The notes beneath the pieces were generated by a model, which was not told where the DNA came from, made no database searches, and worked only from the letters and a program-made list of their open reading frames with translations. Shown piece after piece: positions 59,027 through 64,000 of a DNA stretch of 64,000 nucleotides. This DNA comes from Tiamatella sp964451715 (GTDB lineage Archaea; Thermoproteota; Thermoprotei_A; Sulfolobales; Acidilobaceae), in the NCBI GenBank assembly GCA_964451715.1, contig CAYVIZ010000001.1, forward strand, positions 1 to 64,000. The letters run 5' to 3'. Every line of letters starts with the position of its first letter. Position 1 is the stretch's first letter. The translations under genes were made by a program, and so were the position numbers.

Positions 59027-60029
59027 AAGGCTTGTAATAGGCATAGAGTCTACTGCACACACACTTGGAATAGGGATAATCTCTTTCCCCCCCTTCCGAG
59101 TGCTTGCTGATGTAAGATACAAGTATAGACCCGAGAAAGGAGGTCTCCATCCTAGATTTGTCGCTGAGTACATGATCTCCAACACAGATAAAGCTTTATC
59201 TGAAGCATTTACTGAATCAGGTATAAATCCCCGTGACCTAGACGCTGTCGCTGTTGCGCTTGGGCCAGGCATGGGGCCCGTTCTAAGAGTAGGAGCCACA
59301 CTGGCCCGTTCTTTAGCGTTGGCTCTAGGCAAGCCTCTTGTACCGGTAAACCACGCGGTGGCACATATAGAGATAGGAAGGCTCGAATGTTATATGGGAG
59401 ATCCATTAATAGTTTATGTCTCAGGAGGGAACACGCAACTACTGGTTTACAGGATGAAGAGATATAGGGTACTAGGTGAGACTCTTGATATACCATTAGG
59501 CAATCTATTAGATGTTTTTTCCAGGGAAACAGGTATAGCGCCTCCCTATATAGTAAAGGGTATGCACGCCGTAGATGTTTGTGCCGAGGAAGGCGATTAC
59601 GTCAAGGGTCTCCCATACACTGTAAAGGGGCAGGACGTATCGTTCTCAGGATTGCTAACCGCGGCATTAAGGATGGTTGAAGCAGGTAAAGCGGAACTCA
59701 AAGACGTATGTTTCACACTCAGAGAGATAGCCTTTACACAGCTAATCGAGGCGAGCGAGAGAGCTTTAAGCTCCTCATCCAAGAGTTCCCTACTGCTTGT
59801 CGGCGGGGTTGCCGCTAGTGATTTCTTACACAAGAAATACTCGTTATTGTCTCGCGAAAAAAGCATCAGGTATTGCAGGGTTCAAAAGAGGTATGCCGGA
59901 GACAATGGTGTGATGATTGCTTGGACGGGTTTGCTCGGTCTTCTGCATGGTATGGTATTGAAACCTGAAAACGCTGTAGTAGAGCAGAGGTGGAGAGTTG
60001 ACAGGGTAGATATACCATGGATGCCTTAG
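58971..60029 (+). CDS. kae1: KEOPS tRNA threonylcarbamoyladenosine synthase Kae1
   Basis: A 352-residue Kae1/TsaD enzyme that transfers threonylcarbamoyl to A37 of ANN-decoding tRNAs. VIGIESTAHTLGIGI, the iron ligands HAVAHIE near 125-131, SGGNTQLLVY and DVSFSGLLTAAL are diagnostic. The start is uncertain: GTG 58971 has AGGTGG at 58961-58966 and overlaps S27ae by 56 bases; TTG 58995 gives a shorter N-terminus. bud32 overlaps its end by 13 bases. Confidence 0.96.
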   Translation: MVNADILNLYSLPLDLEDERLVIGIESTAHTLGIGIISFPPFRVLADVRYKYRPEKGGLHPRFVAEYMISNTDKALSEAFTESGINPRDLDAVAVALGPGMGPVLRVGATLARSLALALGKPLVPVNHAVAHIEIGRLECYMGDPLIVYVSGGNTQLLVYRMKRYRVLGETLDIPLGNLLDVFSRETGIAPPYIVKGMHAVDVCAEEGDYVKGLPYTVKGQDVSFSGLLTAALRMVEAGKAELKDVCFTLREIAFTQLIEASERALSSSSKSSLLLVGGVAASDFLHKKYSLLSREKSIRYCRVQKRYAGDNGVMIAWTGLLGLLHGMVLKPENAVVEQRWRVDRVDIPWMP

Positions 60030-60727
60030 ATCTATTGTACTCAGCGTTGTCTAGAGGAAAAATTATCTACATAGGCGCTGAATCTATAGTTTATTTATCA
60101 AAACTGTTTAACCGGAATGTCATCGTAAAACGACGTATAAGAAAAACATATGTTCATCCCAGTTTAATGGATGAACTTATATACCAGCGTACAAGGAAGG
60201 AATCCCGTGCTCTTGTTAAATCACTGGAGAATAACATATGTGTACCCAAGCCCTTGTTCGTCCTCCTGTCTAAGGGCGTTATTATAATGGAGTACTTGCG
60301 AGGTCGGCGATTGTACGAAGTCCTCGAAGAGCTCGAAACCAATAGTAACCCGGGGTTTTCGTTTGCAGAGAACCTGTTTTGCAGTATAGGAAGCCTTCTA
60401 GGAGGCCTTCACTCTCTAGGAATAGTACATGGGGATTTTTCCGCGGGTAACATAATACTAGGGGATAAGGGGCCGTGTATTATAGACTTCGGGCTCAGCG
60501 ATTTCAGGGAAGACGCCGAGTCCAGAGCCCTTGATCTCCATGTTTTAAATAGATCCCTCAACGCTTTATACCCTAGTATAACGAAAATGTTCTGGGATAA
60601 ACTAGTGCAGTGTTATTTAGAGAAAATAAGAGACTATAGGGTCTTAGGTAAACTGGAAGATATGATGCTTAGGGGTAGGTATGTTGAGGAAAGACGCTAT
60701 AAGAATGGCTTTTATAACAAGCAATAA
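60017..60727 (+). CDS. bud32: KEOPS kinase/ATPase Bud32
   Basis: A 236-residue atypical small kinase that switches on Kae1. GAESIVYLS corresponds to the P-loop, NVIVKRRIRKTYVHPSLMD holds the ATP lysine, and IVHGDFSAGNIIL and IIDFGLSDF are the catalytic and DFG loops. In some archaea it is fused to Kae1; here the two overlap as separate genes. Confidence 0.96.
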   Translation: MDALDLLYSALSRGKIIYIGAESIVYLSKLFNRNVIVKRRIRKTYVHPSLMDELIYQRTRKESRALVKSLENNICVPKPLFVLLSKGVIIMEYLRGRRLYEVLEELETNSNPGFSFAENLFCSIGSLLGGLHSLGIVHGDFSAGNIILGDKGPCIIDFGLSDFREDAESRALDLHVLNRSLNALYPSITKMFWDKLVQCYLEKIRDYRVLGKLEDMMLRGRYVEERRYKNGFYNKQ

Positions 60728-61286
60728 GCACAAGCTATCAGAGGCTAATTCCATACTTAAACAATATAATGTCGAGCTTTATATTGCTGGAATCGAAAAA
60801 ATAGAGTTGCAGGATGATAGCCTGGAAACCATTTCAAAGAACGCTGCGATAAATGCATACAACAAGATTAAGTCCCCCTTGGTAACAGAGGATTCAGGCT
60901 TGTTTATAGAGTCGCTAAAAGGATTCCCCGGACCATATTCCAGTTACACCTATAAAACACTAGGAGTTCAAGGCATCATAAAACTCTTGGAAGGAATGAA
61001 TAATAGGAAAGCCTACTACGAAGCTGTGGTTACATGCGTATGTCCCCCTTTCATAGAGGTTTTCAAAGGTAGAGTTTATGGACGCATAGCAGAGGCTCCT
61101 AGAGGCTCAAAGGGATTCGGTTTCGACCCTATCTTCATTCCCAGGGGTTACGAGAAGACATTCGGCGAACTAGGGGAGGAGACTAAGAATAAAATAAGCC
61201 ATAGAGCTAGAGCCTTCTCTGCTCTAGGAGAATGGATCACTTCTTACTATGGGAAAGTTATAAAACCTTCACATAGAGGAAGTTGA
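60705..61286 (+). CDS. XTP/dITP pyrophosphatase (RdgB/Ham1)
   Basis: A 193-residue house-cleaning nucleotidase removing deaminated purine triphosphates. FITSNKHKLSEANSIL, EDSGLFIESLKGFPGPYSSY and GSKGFGFDPIFIPRGYEKTFGEL are diagnostic. ATG 60705 gives the usual N-terminus, overlapping bud32 by 23 bases; TTG 60681 is in frame upstream. Confidence 0.95.
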   Translation: MAFITSNKHKLSEANSILKQYNVELYIAGIEKIELQDDSLETISKNAAINAYNKIKSPLVTEDSGLFIESLKGFPGPYSSYTYKTLGVQGIIKLLEGMNNRKAYYEAVVTCVCPPFIEVFKGRVYGRIAEAPRGSKGFGFDPIFIPRGYEKTFGELGEETKNKISHRARAFSALGEWITSYYGKVIKPSHRGS

Positions 61287-61319
61287 TGTATTATGGTATA
61301 ACAGTGGAGGTGTAGAGCG

Positions 61320-61784
61320 CTGAACAAGAAGAGAGACAAAGGTAAATCACATTCGACCAGGCCAGCCAGTATGATGCCTCCGGGATGGATACCCTATAGG
61401 CCCGAAGAGATCGAGATTATAATAGAAAACCTCGCAAAGAAAGGCTATGGTCCTTCCATGATAGGAGTTATACTGAGAGACCAGTTCGGAGTACCACTTG
61501 TAAAGCCCTATCTAGGAAAGAAGCTGGCTAAGATACTTGAGGAAAAGAATCTAGCCCCTCCACTACCGGAAGACTTGTTCCATCTCATAAGGCGGGCAGT
61601 TAACTTAAGAAGACATCTTGAGGAGCACCCTAAGGATTATCATAGTAAGCGGGGTTTAATCGAGATAGAGAGCAAGATACACAGGCTTTCAAAGTATTAT
61701 AAGAGAACAGGAAAGCTGCCAAAGGACTGGAAGTATGACCCCGAGGAAGCCAAGTATCTGGTAGCCTCTTATGCAGGCATGTAA
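61320..61784 (+). CDS. rps15: Ribosomal protein S15 (non-AUG start)
   Basis: A 154-residue S15 with RRHLEEHPKDYHSKRGLIEIESKIHRLSKYYKRTGKLP. The N-terminus conserved in crenarchaeal S15, here NKKRDKGKSHSTRPASMMPPGWIPY, lies upstream of the first ATG (61371) and has no ATG, GTG or TTG. It begins at CTG 61320, 7 bases after a perfect GGAGGTG. So CTG is the likely start codon. It follows the XTP pyrophosphatase gene by 33 bases. Confidence 0.93.
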   Translation: MNKKRDKGKSHSTRPASMMPPGWIPYRPEEIEIIIENLAKKGYGPSMIGVILRDQFGVPLVKPYLGKKLAKILEEKNLAPPLPEDLFHLIRRAVNLRRHLEEHPKDYHSKRGLIEIESKIHRLSKYYKRTGKLPKDWKYDPEEAKYLVASYAGM

Positions 61785-61868
61785 CCATAATTCCTAATAT
61801 CCAGCCACTTATATCCAAGGTTTTTAGATTCTCAAGGGTCATAAAGAAAAACAGGACATTAAATTAGA

Positions 61869-63173
61869 TTGAGAATGGGAGTTGTAAATATGCTTGTAGT
61901 TAGGGTGCATAGTAAAGAGGACCTTGAATCCAAGAGGAATGTAATAGATAATATTGCACGTGACTTCGTGAGCAAGGCCGTAGAGTATGGTTTTGCCAGG
62001 ATTTTCTCTTATCCCTCCATAGACTCAGTCTTTGCCTCCGCCATGCTAGTTACTGGCCTACAGAGAATGGGTATATCATCCGCTCTATCTATAACTCTAG
62101 AACCTCCGAGGAGAGCAGATGTCCCACACGTGGTTATAGGCTACTCTACTCCTAAAACAGTTGAAAACAAGGGCGACTCTCTTAGAGTGTGTTTGTCTCG
62201 ACGCATTAGTGAACCTCCCTCCCCTAACTCCTTTTGTTTAGAGTTCGATTCCAGCTACGGTATTGGTTTGGCTGCCTTTATGCAAAACACCGGCATAGTT
62301 AACTCGGATCTAGCAGTATTATCCATCCTCTCCCCCTACCTCTCATGTCCTGCATGCAACCCGGAGCTTACGGAGCTGGAGAGGTCTTATTTAGATGACT
62401 GGATGGCTAGAAAAGATTTCGAGGGAATTGAGAAAAGGGAAGACATACTTCTACACGGTATTGACAGGTACGCTCTAGCTTATTCTGTTCATTATACAAT
62501 AGAACCCTACATACCTGGTCTAACGGGAGACAAGTCTACCGTAGTCGAGGAACTCGCGTTGAGGGGGCTCGACAAGTACGCTGCAAGCAAGGCAAGCGAA
62601 GTGGACAGTAGGCATATGGCTGAACTCTTAAAGATTATAGCCTCCCGTATACAAGATCACTCAAAGATACGTAAAGACCCCCGTGATTTGATAGGTAATG
62701 TTATTATCATAAAGAGTCTAGGAGTAGATTTGCTTACACTTAAGAGGCTGCTCTATCTGATGATAGCTTATGAAGGCCGTTTCGACCCAGTGTTTCGCCT
62801 AGTAATAAATCCCGGTGATTTCATCGAGGAGGCATTAAGGCTCCATGAAGAAGTGGTAGACACTGGTGGAGCTGTAGATCACATACGGAGCTCCTTTGTG
62901 AGATACCATCGCCTACGGAGTTATCCTTGGCTTAACGCTTACTTGATACAAGGTGTTCCTCAATACTTGTTACACATAATCGGCTTCAACCTGCGTTTCT
63001 ATGGTTTCATAGAAAATGACGCCCTCGTGTTAGGCGTGGTAGACAGGGATAAAGCGGTTACTACAATATCTGAAGTAGAGTATTCCAGAGGCCCTGATCT
63101 TTTGAAGAAGATATATTCTCAGATGATAGGAGAACAGAGAGATGCACTGGTGTATGTCAACATTGCAAAATAG
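61869..63173 (+). CDS. Degenerate RecJ/DHH-family protein (Cdc45-like)
   Basis: A 434-residue protein between rps15 and pcc1, the place of the RecJ-like gene in many archaea. The N-terminal RIFSYPSIDSVFASAMLVTGLQRMGISSALSIT resembles motif I of DHH phosphoesterases (HxDxDG...), but the His and Asp metal ligands are missing, and no DHH triplet is seen. It therefore fits the inactive RecJ/Cdc45 branch that binds GINS in the archaeal replicative helicase. Assignment rests on weak motif similarity and gene position. The start is TTG 61869, with ATG 61875 and 61890 possible. Confidence 0.6.
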   Translation: MRMGVVNMLVVRVHSKEDLESKRNVIDNIARDFVSKAVEYGFARIFSYPSIDSVFASAMLVTGLQRMGISSALSITLEPPRRADVPHVVIGYSTPKTVENKGDSLRVCLSRRISEPPSPNSFCLEFDSSYGIGLAAFMQNTGIVNSDLAVLSILSPYLSCPACNPELTELERSYLDDWMARKDFEGIEKREDILLHGIDRYALAYSVHYTIEPYIPGLTGDKSTVVEELALRGLDKYAASKASEVDSRHMAELLKIIASRIQDHSKIRKDPRDLIGNVIIIKSLGVDLLTLKRLLYLMIAYEGRFDPVFRLVINPGDFIEEALRLHEEVVDTGGAVDHIRSSFVRYHRLRSYPWLNAYLIQGVPQYLLHIIGFNLRFYGFIENDALVLGVVDRDKAVTTISEVEYSRGPDLLKKIYSQMIGEQRDALVYVNIAK

Positions 63174-63432
63174 TATATGCGTAAGAATACACGTGGAAGA
63201 CTATAAGGTTGCCTCAGACCTTCTAGTAAAATCCGTGGAACCCGACAATAAGAACACGCCTGAGGGCATCTTAATAAGATCATCCAGTAATGGAGGCACA
63301 GCAGTATTTGAGATATGCACAGACAACACGTCCCCCGCCAAGCTCCTCGTGTTGAAAAACACGGTAAACGATCTTCTAACTCATCTAGGATTATCATATG
63401 ATGTTCTAGCTAAATATGGAGCGCGTCATTAA
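63142..63432 (+). CDS. pcc1: KEOPS subunit Pcc1
   Basis: A 96-residue Pcc1-family protein, the dimerisation subunit of KEOPS. SICVRIHVEDYKVASDLLVKSVEPDN, GTAVFEICTDNTSPAKLLVLKNTVNDLL is the beta-alpha-beta pattern. It overlaps the Cdc45-like gene by 32 bases. ATG 63142 has GGAG 10 bases upstream; ATG 63154 is possible. With kae1 and bud32 about 3 kb upstream, three KEOPS genes are in this cluster. Confidence 0.85.
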   Translation: MHWCMSTLQNSICVRIHVEDYKVASDLLVKSVEPDNKNTPEGILIRSSSNGGTAVFEICTDNTSPAKLLVLKNTVNDLLTHLGLSYDVLAKYGARH

Positions 63433-63504
63433 AAGGCTAGATAATACTTAAAAACTGGGAATGAGCTTGTCCCTATTATAGGATCAAATGGCTGGTGAAT
63501 AAGC

Positions 63505-64000
63505 ATGCCGAGGCCTAGGAGAACAGCTGTTAGAGACAAGTGGAAGATAAAGAAGTGGTATAAGGTGGTTGCACCTCCACTATTCGGTAATGCATTACTA
63601 GGGACTACTCCCTCAGACGATCCCGACAAGCTTATAGGCAGAGTTATGGAAGTAACCCTTTATGATCTGACGGGAGAATTCAGCCACGTCCATATAAAGC
63701 TCTACTTCCAGGTGGAGAGAGTCGAGGGGGATACGGCGTTCACGAGGTTTAAGGGCCACGAGCTCCTCCGGGACTATATAAAAAGCCTTACTAGAAGGAA
63801 GAGTAGCAAGATACAAGGCATCTTTGATGTATGGACGAAGGATGGGTATGGTTTAAGGATAACTGCCATGGTCTTTACATCGTTTAGATGTAAGACTAGT
63901 CAAAAGAAGGCTATAAGGAAAGTAATGGGTGAGATAATAAGTAAACGTGCCTCGGAATCCACTCTTGACGAGTTTATACAGGCGATGATATTCAGCGAGA
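63505..64000 (+). CDS. rps3ae: Ribosomal protein S3Ae (partial)
   Basis: The first 165 codons of S3Ae, running off the right edge with no stop. It starts PRPRRTAVRDKWKIKKWYKVVAPPLFG, followed by TLYDLTGEFSHVHIKLYFQVE and RDYIKSLTRRKSSKI, all typical. ATG 63505 follows GGTGAATAAGC. A TATA-like AATACTTAAAAAC lies near 63443-63455. Family length is about 210-220, so some 50 residues are missing. Confidence 0.95.
   Translation, partial: MPRPRRTAVRDKWKIKKWYKVVAPPLFGNALLGTTPSDDPDKLIGRVMEVTLYDLTGEFSHVHIKLYFQVERVEGDTAFTRFKGHELLRDYIKSLTRRKSSKIQGIFDVWTKDGYGLRITAMVFTSFRCKTSQKKAIRKVMGEIISKRASESTLDEFIQAMIFSE

Noticed and set aside
61371..61373. ATG 61371 as start of S15
   Set aside because: It removes the conserved KGKSHSxRP N-terminus and lacks the upstream GGAGGTG spacing that CTG 61320 has.
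1..64000. CRISPR array, insertion sequences, provirus
   Set aside because: No regularly spaced repeats, transposase, integrase or capsid-like genes were seen.

Overview
The window looks like chromosome from a hyperthermophilic crenarchaeon (Thermoproteota), most likely Desulfurococcales or a near relative; the genus cannot be named from sequence alone. The reasons are: a Cren7-type chromatin protein and a crenarchaeal-type single-stranded DNA-binding protein; archaeal TATA boxes with GGTGATG/GGAGG-type ribosome binding sites; frequent TTG and GTG starts; an intron-bearing tRNA-Val; archaeal RNase P RNA; KEOPS genes embedded in a ribosomal-protein/translation-factor cluster; and four-subunit 2-oxoacid:ferredoxin oxidoreductases. 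No rRNA, CRISPR array, insertion sequence or provirus was recognised.

Layout. 0-16 kb: partial tRNA (1-17), Orc1/Cdc6, DUF99 protein, malate dehydrogenase, AIR-synthase-like protein, TatD-type hydrolase, a MoxR-ATPase/VWA pair, cytidine deaminase, a large HTH-STAND-TPR ATPase, initiator tRNA-Met, indolepyruvate:ferredoxin oxidoreductase (iorAB) and several small unknown genes. 16-29 kb: Cren7, two tandem MoeA paralogues (one fused to a substrate-binding-protein-like domain), SSB, a PMT-like membrane glycosyltransferase, a TRAM protein with a perfect inverted repeat over its start codon, a geranylgeranyl-reductase-like flavoprotein, archaeal phosphoglycerate mutase, a JAMM-motif protein, a methyltransferase and an HD hydrolase. 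29-36 kb: RNase P RNA, tRNA-Ala, TiaS, a replication origin (four ORB-like elements around an AT-rich segment, 32557-32868) and the porGDAB operon. 36-46 kb: ribose-5-phosphate isomerase, SWIM protein, carbamate kinase with an NCS1 permease, an AT-rich accessory cassette (exported protein plus MacB-type ABC permease and ATPase), tRNA-Val and tRNA-Leu, and the two glycine decarboxylase subunits. 46-51 kb: acyl-CoA dehydrogenase followed by etfBA/fixCX. 51-64 kb: information-processing cluster with PTPS homologue, S28e, L24e, Ndk, aIF5B, S6e, aIF2-gamma, PIN protein, Rpo7, Spt4, dephospho-CoA kinase, S24e, S27ae, Kae1, Bud32, XTP pyrophosphatase, S15, a degenerate RecJ/Cdc45-like protein, Pcc1 and the start of S3Ae.

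How the genes work together. Peptide or amino-acid and sugar catabolism is suggested by iorAB, porGDAB, gcvPA/PB, apgM, malate dehydrogenase and MoeA (tungsten/molybdenum cofactor). Electrons would flow through ferredoxin, and through acyl-CoA dehydrogenase and the EtfBA-FixCX complex towards quinone. Replication is represented by Orc1/Cdc6, SSB, the Cdc45-like protein and the predicted origin. The most interesting unexplained items are the origin next to the por promoter, the TRAM-gene dyad, the AT-rich ABC cassette, the non-AUG starts of S15 and the PTPS homologue, and the JAMM-motif protein.
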